Below are positions 9,082 to 16,299 of a DNA stretch of 64,000 bases, piece after piece (the first letter of the stretch is position 1; every line of letters starts with the position of its first letter). Under the pieces are notes generated by a model. The model was not told the DNA's origin, ran no database searches, and worked only from the letters and a program-made list of their open reading frames with translations. Both the position numbers and the translations under genes were made by a program. The DNA comes from Lysobacter enzymogenes (GTDB lineage Bacteria > Pseudomonadota > Gammaproteobacteria > Xanthomonadales > Xanthomonadaceae), in contig NZ_CP067396.1 of the NCBI RefSeq assembly GCF_023617245.1, forward strand, positions 3,968,001 to 4,032,000. Reading direction: 5' to 3'.

Positions 9082-9100
9082 CGGTAACGGAGTGTTACCG
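9082..9100 (-). promoter_or_regulatory. Palindromic candidate operator (RstA-box-like)
   Basis: CGGTAAC-ggagt-GTTACCG is a perfect 7-bp inverted repeat about 100 bp upstream of the outer-membrane barrel gene. On the minus strand it reads AACACTCCGTTACC, which matches 8 of the 12 fixed positions of the E. coli RstA box (TACATNTNGTTACA). Its use by the neighbouring regulator is inferred. Confidence 0.35.
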
Positions 9101-9232
9101 GGCCGTGGGGCGGCGGCGATCGAGGATCGGGGCCGCAAGCGCGAACGCCCGCAGCGAGGATCGACCGACGGCGCAATCGAACTCGCGCGCGGGTCGTACG
9201 GCTCCGGCCCGGACGCGCTGGCGCGAAGCCGA

Positions 9233-9260
9233 GGCCGATGCCGATGCCGATGCCGACATC
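9233..9260 (+). repeat. GATGCC hexanucleotide micro-repeat
   Basis: Imperfect tandem copies of GATGCC/GAGGCC lie in the 397-bp gap (8981-9377) between the barrel gene and the histidine kinase gene. Apart from the palindrome at 9082-9100, nothing else was recognised in this gap. Confidence 0.6.
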
Positions 9261-9377
9261 GACGTCGAGCCTGTGCGCGACCAGACTATCCGAATCCGTG
9301 CGTTCTCGCGCAGGCCGCAGCCCGCCGGCGCTACTCGCCAGCGCAGCGCAGGATGCCGTCGAAACATTCCGCTGCGC

Positions 9378-10745
9378 TTACTGCGCCGGCAGATCGATGC
9401 GGAAACTCGCGCCGCCCAGCGCCGAATCGGCGACGCTGGCGCGGCCGCCGTGCTTTTCCGCGATCACCCGCACCAGCGCCAGCCCCAGGCCGAAGCCTTC
9501 CGGGTGCTTGCGCAACTGGGCGAAGGGTTGGAACACGCGCTCGCGATCGGCTTCGGGCACGCCCTCGCCGTCGTCGTCGACCTGCAGCGCGTAGCCGTCG
9601 CCGGCGCGCGCCACGCTCACCGCCACGCGCATGCGCGCATGGCGCAGGGCGTTGGCGATGAGATTGCGCAAGGCCAGTTCCAGCGCTTCGCGGTTGGCCG
9701 GCAGGCAGTCCACGCCGCCGCCGTCGAAACTCAGCATCAGCGGCGGCTCGGGTTCGAACACATCGGCCAGGTCGGCCAGCAACGCGGCCACCGGCACCGG
9801 CTCGCGTTCGATCCCGACCATGCGCCCGATCCGCGCATAGGCCACGCTGTGCGCGGCCAGGTGCTCCAGGCGCTGGATGTCGGTCTCCAGGCCCTCGCGC
9901 AGGTGCGCGCGTTCGTCGTCGCCGCCGGCCTGTTCCAACATCTCCAGGCCGAAGCGCATGCGCGCCAGCGGCGTGCGGATCTCGTGCGCCACCGCCTGGG
10001 CCAGGATGCGCTGGCTCTCCAGCACCTGCTGCACCTGCCCGGCCATGTGGTTGAGCGCGTGGCCCAGCGGGTTGACCAACTGCGTGGTCACCTCCGGCGC
10101 GCGCGCGTCCAGTTCGCCCGCGCTCAACGCCTCGGCGGTGGTGCGCAGGCGGCGCAGGTCGCGCCAGAAACGGTAGACCAGGAAATACAGCGGCAGCGCG
10201 ATGGCGAGGAAGTACATCGCTAGGATCACGATCGAATCGATCAGATCCAGTTCGCTCCACGGCACGCCCTGCACCATCACATCGTCGAAATCGCCCAGCG
10301 CCACGGCCTGGTCGGTGCCGGGCAGGCGCTGGTAGGTGTAGGCCTCGTCCTCGCTCTCCATCACCACGTCGCCGCGCTGCAGGCGCTGCCATTCGCGCGC
10401 GGTCAGGCTCTCGCGCAGTTCCGCCAGCGACGCCAGCCGCACCGGGTAGGCGAAGCGTTCGCTGAGCTCGCGCCCCAGCGCCGGCCAGTCCTCGCGCGGC
10501 GTCTCCAGGTAGCGCTGTTCGATCAGGTAATGGGTGCCGCGCAGTTGCGCCTCGCCGTAAGCGCGGCTGTTCTCGTCGGTGATGCACAGCCACGCCGAGA
10601 TGCCGCCGACCACGACCACCGCGTAGATCAGCACCACGATCAGGTAATAGCGCACGAACAGGCCGAAGTGGCCGTGCCGCGCCGGCGCCGGCCGGCGCGG
10701 CCACCATCGCCGCACCAGCGTGGCGGTCCAGCCCGGCGCGCTCAT
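9378..10745 (-). CDS. Sensor histidine kinase, RstB-like
   Basis: This 455-residue inner-membrane sensor kinase has TM1 around residues 28-50, a periplasmic sensor region, TM2 around 165-195, then HAMP, HisKA with VAHEIRTPLARMR (phospho-accepting His) and HATPase with N-box NLIANALRHA and GFGLGLALV. Layout and partner suggest an RstB-type sensor. Its ATG overlaps the regulator's stop codon as ATGA (10742-10745), showing translational coupling. The signal sensed is unknown. Confidence 0.9.
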   Translation of the reverse strand: MSAPGWTATLVRRWWPRRPAPARHGHFGLFVRYYLIVVLIYAVVVVGGISAWLCITDENSRAYGEAQLRGTHYLIEQRYLETPREDWPALGRELSERFAYPVRLASLAELRESLTAREWQRLQRGDVVMESEDEAYTYQRLPGTDQAVALGDFDDVMVQGVPWSELDLIDSIVILAMYFLAIALPLYFLVYRFWRDLRRLRTTAEALSAGELDARAPEVTTQLVNPLGHALNHMAGQVQQVLESQRILAQAVAHEIRTPLARMRFGLEMLEQAGGDDERAHLREGLETDIQRLEHLAAHSVAYARIGRMVGIEREPVPVAALLADLADVFEPEPPLMLSFDGGGVDCLPANREALELALRNLIANALRHARMRVAVSVARAGDGYALQVDDDGEGVPEADRERVFQPFAQLRKHPEGFGLGLALVRVIAEKHGGRASVADSALGGASFRIDLPAQ

Positions 10746-11431
10746 TCCCACGCGGCCCGGTTGAACAGGTAACCCTTGCCGCGCACGGTCTTGATCCGCT
10801 CGGGTTCCTCGGCGAGATCGCCGAGCTTGCGCCGCAGGCGCGAGATGCGCGCATCGATGGAGCGGTCCAGGCCGTCGAACTGGATGCCGCGCAAGGTCTG
10901 CAGCAGGTCGTCGCGGCTGAGGATCTGGCCGGCGCGGCCGGCCAGCAACACCAACAAGTCGAACTCGGCCGTGGTCAGGTCGATGCGGCTCTCGCGCAGG
11001 GTCGCCTCGCGGGTCTCGCAGTCGATGCGCAACTGGCCGAAGCGCATCACCTTGCCGCCGTGGCGCGCGGCGTGGTCGCGGCGCAGGTGCGCGCGCAGCC
11101 GCGCCAACAACACGCGCGGTTCGATCGGCTTGCCGATGTAGTCGTCCGCGCCCAGTTCCAGCCCCAGCACCTGGTCGATGTCGTCGGTGCGCGCGGTGAG
11201 CATGCAGATCACCCCGGCGTAGCGCGAACGCACCGCCCGGCAGATCTCGAACCCGTCCTGGCCGGGCAGCGACACGTCCAGCAGCACCACCGCCGGTTGC
11301 AGTTCCAGGATCGCGGCGACCGCGCGCGCGCCGTCGGTTTCCAGGGCGACGTCGTAGCCGTGCTTGCCCAGGTAATGGGCCACCAGCGAGCCGAGGCGTT
11401 CGTCGTCTTCGATGAGCAGGATGTCGGTCAT
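10742..11431 (-). CDS. OmpR-family response regulator, RstA-like
   Basis: This 229-residue protein has a receiver domain (acidic pair EDD, phospho-Asp in VVLLDVSLPG, switch Thr in CMLTARTDD, Lys in YIGKP) and a C-terminal winged helix. The segment GIQFDGLDRSIDARISRLRRKLGD is typical of RstA. ATG at 11431 is preferred; a GTG two codons upstream is possible. It is the first gene of the two-gene operon and overlaps the kinase start by 4 nt. A candidate operator lies near the barrel gene downstream. Confidence 0.9.
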   Translation of the reverse strand: MTDILLIEDDERLGSLVAHYLGKHGYDVALETDGARAVAAILELQPAVVLLDVSLPGQDGFEICRAVRSRYAGVICMLTARTDDIDQVLGLELGADDYIGKPIEPRVLLARLRAHLRRDHAARHGGKVMRFGQLRIDCETREATLRESRIDLTTAEFDLLVLLAGRAGQILSRDDLLQTLRGIQFDGLDRSIDARISRLRRKLGDLAEEPERIKTVRGKGYLFNRAAWE

Positions 11432-11673
11432 AACCACGGAGCTGGGAGTCCGGACGCGCCCGCGTCGCGGGCGCGCCTCGCGCTGCGGCCCCTGGGGCCG
11501 GACCGGGTCGGGCCGGGGCCGGAGCGTGCGCTAAGCGGTCAAGTATTGCCCGCCCGTCGACAGTTGACCCGCTCGCCGGCGCCGCCGCTTCAGCCGGAAG
11601 TCGGAGACCTGACTGGTTGCGCCCGCCTCGTTCAGGCTGGGCCCGCGGCGTCGGACCCGCCGGCGCCGGAAAC

Positions 11674-11698
11674 GAAAAACCCCGCTTTCGCGGGGTTC
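11674..11698 (-). terminator. Rho-independent terminator of tRNA-Leu
   Basis: On the minus strand, ACCCCGCGAAAGCGGGG folds into a tight hairpin and is followed by TTTTTCGTTT. It lies about 38 bp beyond the 3' end of the tRNA-Leu gene. Confidence 0.8.
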
Positions 11699-11735
11699 TC
11701 GTTGCGCTTCGTCGCGATGCGTCGAAGCTATGTAG

Positions 11736-11820
<85 letters not shown>

Positions 11821-11865
11821 CTTCCGCGTCGTTGCCGATGAACCGGCGCCGCTGCGAGGAGGCGT

Positions 11866-11894
11866 ATGTTGCGTTGCGGCGACTCGACTGTCAA
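11866..11894 (-). promoter_or_regulatory. Sigma-70 promoter for tRNA-Leu
   Basis: On the minus strand a perfect -35 TTGACA (11889-11894) and a -10-like CAACAT (11866-11871) are separated by 17 nt, about 45 bp upstream of the tRNA 5' end. An AT-rich block (GAAATTTTTTTTGC) just upstream could act as an UP element. Confidence 0.65.
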
Positions 11895-12037
11895 CGGTTA
11901 TTTGAAATTTTTTTTGCAGCCCGCAGCGCACGCCATCGCATCCCCGGACCGCCGTCGCGCCGCCCTTCGCGGGCCGCTCGCGCCCGCGCGCCGACGGGCG
12001 CGCAGGCGACGCGCGCGGGCCCGGGCGCCCGCGCGCA

Positions 12038-12802
12038 TCACAACGCGATGTTGCCCTTGGCCACGATCGGCCCGGTCGGCACCCCGTGCGGCGCGCCGCC
12101 CGGCGGCTCCAGGGTGATCGCCAGGGTCGCGCCGGCGGCGAGCTTGGACAGCGCCTCCGGCGAGACCTTCAGCGAATCGGCCCACTCGGTCGAGATCAGG
12201 CCCAGCGAACGCGGCGCCTCGCCCTTCGGAATCAGCCACAGCTCGGCGACGCGGCCCTGCGGGTCTTCCGGCGTCGGCACCGCCATGGTCATGACCTTGG
12301 CGTGGCGCAGGTCGATCGAGGCCAGCCAGCCGGCGCTGCCGTCGTCGCGGGCCAGGCGGGTCACCGGGAACGCCGGCTGGTGCTCGATCACCTGCGGCGA
12401 CGGCGCGACCGCGACCGGCGGCGCGACCGGGCCCGGCGCCGGCGCGCGGCCGCTCCACCACGCCACCACCGCCGCCGCCGCGGCCGCGGCGGCGGCGCCG
12501 CGCCAGAAACCGGCGCTGTGCCACAGCCCGCGCGGCCGTTCGCTCTGCACCGGCGACCAGCCCAGGCGCACGCGCAGGCGCGGCCACAGCTGCGCGGGCG
12601 CGGCGACCGGTTCGATCTCCTCGATCAGCGCGGCCAGGCGGCGCTGCCAGTCGCCGACCAGGCGGGCGAACGCCGGATCGGTTTCCACGCGCAATTCCGC
12701 CAGCCGGCGTTCGCGCTCGTCCAAAACGCCGAGCACATACTCGCCTGCCTGCACATCGGCGCCGGGCGGCTCGCGGTCGATATCGTGTTCGCGGATGTCC
12801 AT
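12038..12802 (-). CDS. Anti-sigma factor, RskA/anti-sigma-K family
   Basis: This 254-residue protein has a cytoplasmic N-terminal zinc-less anti-sigma domain (residues 1-80; AGEYVLGVLDERERRLAE), one Ala-rich transmembrane helix (about 103-118) and a periplasmic RskA domain. The RskA domain runs through the HAKVMTMAVPTPEDPQGRVAELWLIP segment and GLISTEWADSL, and ends with GGAPHGVPTGPIVAKGNI, which is the family's C-terminal hallmark. It starts 3 bp after the sigma gene, so the two form one operon. Confidence 0.92.
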   Translation of the reverse strand: MDIREHDIDREPPGADVQAGEYVLGVLDERERRLAELRVETDPAFARLVGDWQRRLAALIEEIEPVAAPAQLWPRLRVRLGWSPVQSERPRGLWHSAGFWRGAAAAAAAAAVVAWWSGRAPAPGPVAPPVAVAPSPQVIEHQPAFPVTRLARDDGSAGWLASIDLRHAKVMTMAVPTPEDPQGRVAELWLIPKGEAPRSLGLISTEWADSLKVSPEALSKLAAGATLAITLEPPGGAPHGVPTGPIVAKGNIAL

Positions 12803-12805
12803 GGC

Positions 12806-13387
12806 TCAGCGCTCCAGGCAGGCGCGCAGCTGGATCAGGCCGCGCCTGATCCAGCTCTTGACGCTGCCCAACGGCGAGCCGCTGCGCTGGGCCAGTTCCT
12901 CGTAGGTGCAGCCTTCGAAGAACGCGGTGCGGATCAGATCGCGGCGACGCGCGTCGAGCTCGTCCAGGCAACGCCGCAGGCGTTCGCGTTCGTCCAGGCG
13001 CTCGGCCTGCGCCGCGGGCGTGGGCGCGGCGTCGGCGAGTTCCTCCGACAGTTCCAGCGGCGCGCGCCGCAGCGCCGGCATCGCGCGCAGACGGTCGATG
13101 GCCTTGTTGCGCGCGATCATCGCCAGCCACACCGCGGCGCTGGCGCGGCCGGCGTCGAACTGGCCGGCCTTGCGCCAGACCGTGGCGTAGACCTCCTGCA
13201 GCACGTCCTCGGCCTCGGCGCGCTCGGGCAGCAGGCGCAGGCACACGCCGAACAGGCGCGCGGAGGTGTCGCGGTAGAGCCGCTCGAACGCGGCGCGGTC
13301 GCCGCGCGCGATCGCGCCGAGCAATTGCGCGGCCGCGTCGTCGCCGGCAGCGGGTAGTCCGGACTGCGTGGCCGTGGATTCGGTCAT
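12806..13387 (-). CDS. ECF RNA polymerase sigma factor (SigK-like)
   Basis: This 193-residue sigma factor has region 2 (FERLYRDTSARLFGVCLRLL ... AEDVLQEVYATVWRKA) and region 4 (RRDLIRTAFFEGCTYEELAQ, GSPLGSVKSWIRRGLIQLRACL). The 3-bp gap to the RskA-type anti-sigma gene identifies a SigK/RskA module in which membrane release of the sigma factor activates a stress regulon. The start at 13387 (MTEST) gives the usual family length; the frame upstream is GC-rich read-through. Confidence 0.92.
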   Translation of the reverse strand: MTESTATQSGLPAAGDDAAAQLLGAIARGDRAAFERLYRDTSARLFGVCLRLLPERAEAEDVLQEVYATVWRKAGQFDAGRASAAVWLAMIARNKAIDRLRAMPALRRAPLELSEELADAAPTPAAQAERLDERERLRRCLDELDARRRDLIRTAFFEGCTYEELAQRSGSPLGSVKSWIRRGLIQLRACLER

Positions 13388-13654
13388 CTGCGCCTCGGTG
13401 ATGCGCGCCGCAACGGCGCGCGAATGCGGGGATTCTAGCCAGCTTGCCAGCGGATTCGGCAAATCCGCACGACCGTCCGGCGCCGCCGCGGCCGCGCCGA
13501 AGCCGGCCGCGAACGGGCTCGGGCTCGGCAACGGGCGGCAGGCGGCGGACACAAGGGGCATGGCGGAGTCGAGCGGCGGGCGCGGCCGGGGTTGCAGATC
13601 GATACGGTCCGGCGCGGCCCGCGGATGCAGCGCCGCGGCCGCGGCGCGCGCGGC

Positions 13655-13683
13655 TTGAAGCGCGCGCGGCCGCGAGCTATGGT
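13655..13683 (+). promoter_or_regulatory. Sigma-70 promoter for rnk
   Basis: TTGAAG (13655-13660) and TATGGT (13678-13683) are 17 nt apart, placing the start of transcription near 13690, about 55 nt before the rnk ATG. Confidence 0.55.
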
Positions 13684-13698
13684 CCGGCCACATCCTTC

Positions 13699-13724
13699 GC
13701 GGGCGGCGCGCGTGCGCCGCCCGC
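13699..13724 (+). promoter_or_regulatory. Perfect 11-bp hairpin in the rnk leader
   Basis: GCGGGCGGCGC (13699-13709) pairs with 13714-13724 across a 4-nt loop and is followed by the T-rich TCTTGCTTT. It lies within the predicted 5' leader, 20 nt before the start codon. It could act as an attenuator or protect the leader; this is inferred. Confidence 0.45.
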
Positions 13725-13743
13725 TCTTGCTTTGGAGCCTGCG

Positions 13744-14181
13744 ATGAACGACCGCCACCTGCCCCACCCCTCCGGCCTGCCGCCGCCGCTGATCGTCTCG
13801 CGCCTGGATTGCGAACGACTGGAAGAACTGTTGGACACCCCGCAGGCCGCCGGCCTGGACACCAGCGGCCTGCGCCGCGAACTCGAACGCGCGCAACTGC
13901 GCGAGCCGGCGCAGATGCCGGACGACGTGATCACCATGAACTCGGTGATCCGCTTCATCGACGAGGCCAGCGGCGAGGAACACGAAGCCGCGCTGGTCTA
14001 TCCGCGCGACGCCGACGGCGGCGCGGGACGCATCTCGATCCTGGCCCCGGTGGGCACCGCCCTGCTCGGCCTGCGCGTGGGCGCGCGGATCGATTGGCCG
14101 CTGCCGGGCGGCCGGACCGCGTCCTTGCGGGTGTTGGGGCTGCGCTATCAGCCGGAAGCGTCGGGCGATCTGCATCGCTGA
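13744..14181 (+). CDS. rnk: Regulator of nucleoside diphosphate kinase (GreA/GreB superfamily)
   Basis: This 145-residue protein has an N-terminal short coiled domain starting at LIVSRLDCERLEELLD and the C-terminal GreA/GreB FKBP-like domain: PDDVITMNSVIRFIDEASGEEH, then VYPRDADGGAGRISILAPVGTALLGLRVG. This is the Rnk arrangement. Rnk binds RNA polymerase and influences nucleoside diphosphate kinase levels. GGAG lies about 8 bases before the ATG. It appears monocistronic, with its own promoter at 13655-13683. Confidence 0.9.
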   Translation: MNDRHLPHPSGLPPPLIVSRLDCERLEELLDTPQAAGLDTSGLRRELERAQLREPAQMPDDVITMNSVIRFIDEASGEEHEAALVYPRDADGGAGRISILAPVGTALLGLRVGARIDWPLPGGRTASLRVLGLRYQPEASGDLHR

Positions 14182-14293
14182 GGCGTGGGGCGGCGGTTTG
14201 CGGATCGCGCGCGCCGCGATCCGATCGACGCGATGCGGTTCCGCTGCCTGGTTCCGCCCCTGGTTCCGCCCTTTCTCCCGCCTCCTCGCACCT

Positions 14294-14319
14294 CGTCATT
14301 CCGGCGAAAGCCGGAATCC
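14294..14319 (+). repeat. REP-like element, CCGGCGAAAGCCGG family
   Basis: GTCATTCCGGCGAAAGCCGG begins here. The element is internally palindromic (CCGGC-GAAA-GCCGG) and forms the outer tip of the left arm of the long inverted repeat. Copies also occur at 14639, 16224, 39449, 62034 and 62118. Confidence 0.8.
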
Positions 14320-14638
14320 ATTTTGCCGTTGCGTTTGCCGTTGCCGTTGCTCTTGGCTTGGACGCAGCCCCAACCGAGGCCCACGTTCCGCAGCCCCGAA
14401 GGGCGCGCGCATGAATGCGCGCGTGCGCCATGGGACAGGATGTCCCTTATGGCGCAGCCCCGCGCAAGGCGCTGGACTTGGTGGCTTTTGCCCTTAAACA
14501 AGCGTTTTTCTTTGGCTACTTTCTTTTGTCGCGCTGACAAAAGAAAGTAGCTCGGCCGCTTGCGGACGAAAGCTTTTGATGTTCGCTTGTCGTCGCGCGA
14601 AATATCGGTAACGGCGAAAGCAGCAGCAACGTCAACAT

Positions 14639-14664
14639 GGGTTCCGGCTTTCGCCGGAATGACG
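14639..14664 (-). repeat. REP-like element, CCGGCGAAAGCCGG family
   Basis: Same family as 14294-14319, in the opposite orientation (TTCCGGCTTTCGCCGGAATG), in the central part of the inverted repeat. Confidence 0.75.
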
Positions 14665-14686
14665 GCCGTGAGGATGCGTATCCGAC

Positions 14687-14784
14687 TGTAGGAGCGGCGC
14701 GAGCCGCGACCGCGACAACGCAACTACGATGAAACTTTCGCCGCAAATGCGATGGCGCGGTCGCGGCTTGCGCCGCTCCTACAG
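14687..14784. repeat. Inverted pair of TGTAGGAGCGGCG elements
   Basis: TGTAGGAGCGGCGCGAGCC at 14687 is matched by GGCTTGCGCCGCTCCTACA ending at 14784, making a stem-loop of about 98 bp. This short element is widespread in intergenic DNA of Xanthomonadaceae. It lies at the centre of the larger palindrome. Confidence 0.75.
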
Positions 14785-14907
14785 GGGGCGTGCCGCGGTG
14801 GGGTTCGTCTTTGCGTGTGCCTACTTGTGACGACAAGCGAAGATCAAGGGCTTCCGTCCGCAAGCGGCCGGGTCACTTTCTTTGTCTGAAGCCACAAAGA
14901 AAGTAAC

Positions 14908-16021
14908 GGCGGAGTCAATGTCCAAGTGCATCACCCTGCGCCCGCGGGTTTTTGAGTTCCTCATAGAGCACCTCGACGGGCGAGCGCCTGCCCAGGCTAC
15001 GGCGGGGGCGGTTGTTCATTTCCCACGCCACCTCTTTGAGGCGCTGCGCAGAATGCACCGACAGATCGGTGCCCTTGGGAAAGTATTGCCGCAACAAGCC
15101 GTTGGTGTTTTCGCAGGTTCCGCGTTGCCACGGGCTATGGGGGTCGGCGAAGTAGATCGCTAAACCAGTGCGTTCGCTCAACTGCCGATGCGATGCCATT
15201 TCCTTGCCCTGGTCGTAGGTCAAGGTCTTCTTCAAACTTTCCGGCACGCCTTCGAACGCCGAGCTGAAGGCCTCCAGCACCGTGTGCGCGGTCGCGTCGG
15301 CGAGCTTGACCAGCTTGACGTACAAGGTGCGGCGGCAGACCAATACCCCAATCGCCGAGCGGTTGTGCGCGCCCACGATCAGGTCGCCCTCCCAATGCCC
15401 CGGCATCAGGCGCTCATGCGCGGCCGGCGGCCGCAGGCGGATGTTGGGCAGATCCGGCAGATGGCCGCGGGCGTCGCTTCCCTGGCGCGTGCGGCGGCCG
15501 GACTTGCGCCCCTGCCGCAGCAGACGGGTCACCTGGCGGCGCAATTCGCCGCGCGGCATCGCATAAATCGCGGTATAGATCGTTTCGTGCGACACGCGCA
15601 GCCAGGGCCGGTCCGGGTACAGATCCCGCAGTTTGTCGGCAATCTGTTGCGGCGACCAGCACCGTTCCAGCCAATAGCGCACGCGTCGCCACAGCACGGT
15701 GTCGCGTCGCAGCTTGCGGCGCACCCGCGCCCGTCGCCGCAGTCGCTGGGCCCGCCGGCCCGCCCGGGTCGCATCGTAGCCAGGGTCGAAACGAGGGCGT
15801 CCGCGCAGCGGCGGCCCCGAATGGGACCGAAACCCATTACGGCGCAACTCGCGAGCAATTGTGCTTTGCGCCCGACCCAACGTCTGGGCGATTTGCCGTC
15901 CGCTCGCCCCTTGGGCGATCAAGACCATGATGGCCCCGCGCTCTTCTGCGCTCAGATGCGAATACTGCTGACCCATTCACAGTGCCTCACTGAGGTGATG
16001 CACTTGAGGTTAGAGACCAGC
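14908..16021 (-). mobile_element. IS30-family insertion sequence, about 1114 bp
   Basis: One transposase gene nearly fills the element. The ends form an imperfect inverted repeat of about 28 bp (19 matches), with a fully matched inner core CAAGTGCATCACC at 14923-14935 and 15994-16006. AAC flanks both sides. The element interrupts the right arm of a long palindromic repeat. Confidence 0.8.
14915..15976 (-). CDS. IS30-family transposase
   Basis: This 353-residue DDE transposase begins MGQQYSHLSAEERGAIMVL, with a helix-turn-helix (ASGRQIAQTLGRAQSTIARE) that binds the terminal repeats. The catalytic domain has GHWEGDLIVG (first Asp), TLTYDQGKEM (second Asp) and WQRGTCENTNGLLRQYFPKG (Glu), the IS30 signature. 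It appears full length with no frameshift, so the element may be active. The stop codon lies inside the left terminal repeat region. Confidence 0.95.
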   Translation of the reverse strand: MGQQYSHLSAEERGAIMVLIAQGASGRQIAQTLGRAQSTIARELRRNGFRSHSGPPLRGRPRFDPGYDATRAGRRAQRLRRRARVRRKLRRDTVLWRRVRYWLERCWSPQQIADKLRDLYPDRPWLRVSHETIYTAIYAMPRGELRRQVTRLLRQGRKSGRRTRQGSDARGHLPDLPNIRLRPPAAHERLMPGHWEGDLIVGAHNRSAIGVLVCRRTLYVKLVKLADATAHTVLEAFSSAFEGVPESLKKTLTYDQGKEMASHRQLSERTGLAIYFADPHSPWQRGTCENTNGLLRQYFPKGTDLSVHSAQRLKEVAWEMNNRPRRSLGRRSPVEVLYEELKNPRAQGDALGH

Positions 16022-16223
16022 AACCAAAGAAAAGGCCTTGTTTTTTCGGATCAAGAGCCACTATGGCTCGACAGGGGCGCGGGGCCGCGCCATAAGGGGC
16101 ATCCTGCCCCATGGCGCGCGTGCGCATCCATGCGCACGCCCTCCGGGGCTGCGGGACGACTGCATCGAGCTCGGGGGCGAGCACTAGCAACGGCAGTTGT
16201 AACAGCAACAGCAAGATCGAAAT

Positions 16224-16246
16224 GGATTCCGGCTTTCGCCGGAATG
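16224..16246 (-). repeat. REP-like element, CCGGCGAAAGCCGG family
   Basis: GATTCCGGCTTTCGCCGGAA begins here and forms the outer tip of the right arm, mirroring 14294-14319. Confidence 0.75.
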
Positions 16247-16299
16247 GCCGGATGAGTGTTCCGTTGGGCTCTTGCGAAGTCTTGCCGATTCGAACGCGG

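Larger units (their letters stand above)
14905..16024. repeat. 3-bp target-site duplication (AAC) around the IS30 element
   Basis: AAC is present at 14905-14907 and again at 16022-16024. Joining the flanks across one copy restores AAAGAAAGTAACCAAAGAAA, the complement of the TTTCTTTGG..ACTTTCTTT block in the intact left arm. This supports a simple insertion. Confidence 0.7.
14294..16246. repeat. Nested long inverted repeat (palindromic island) carrying an IS30 insertion
   Basis: The left arm (about 14294-14595) is matched in inverted order by a right arm at about 14825-14907 plus 16025-16246. Matching blocks in order are the CCGGCTTTCGCCGG element; GCAGCCCCGAAGGGCG versus its complement near 16142; CCATGGGACAGGATGTCCC versus GGGGCATCCTGCCCCATGG; TTTTTCTTTGG...ACTTTCTTTTGTC; and CGGCCGCTTGCGGACG. 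Without the IS the structure spans about 840 bp. The centre holds two smaller inverted elements. No coding sequence is present in the arms. Confidence 0.8.
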
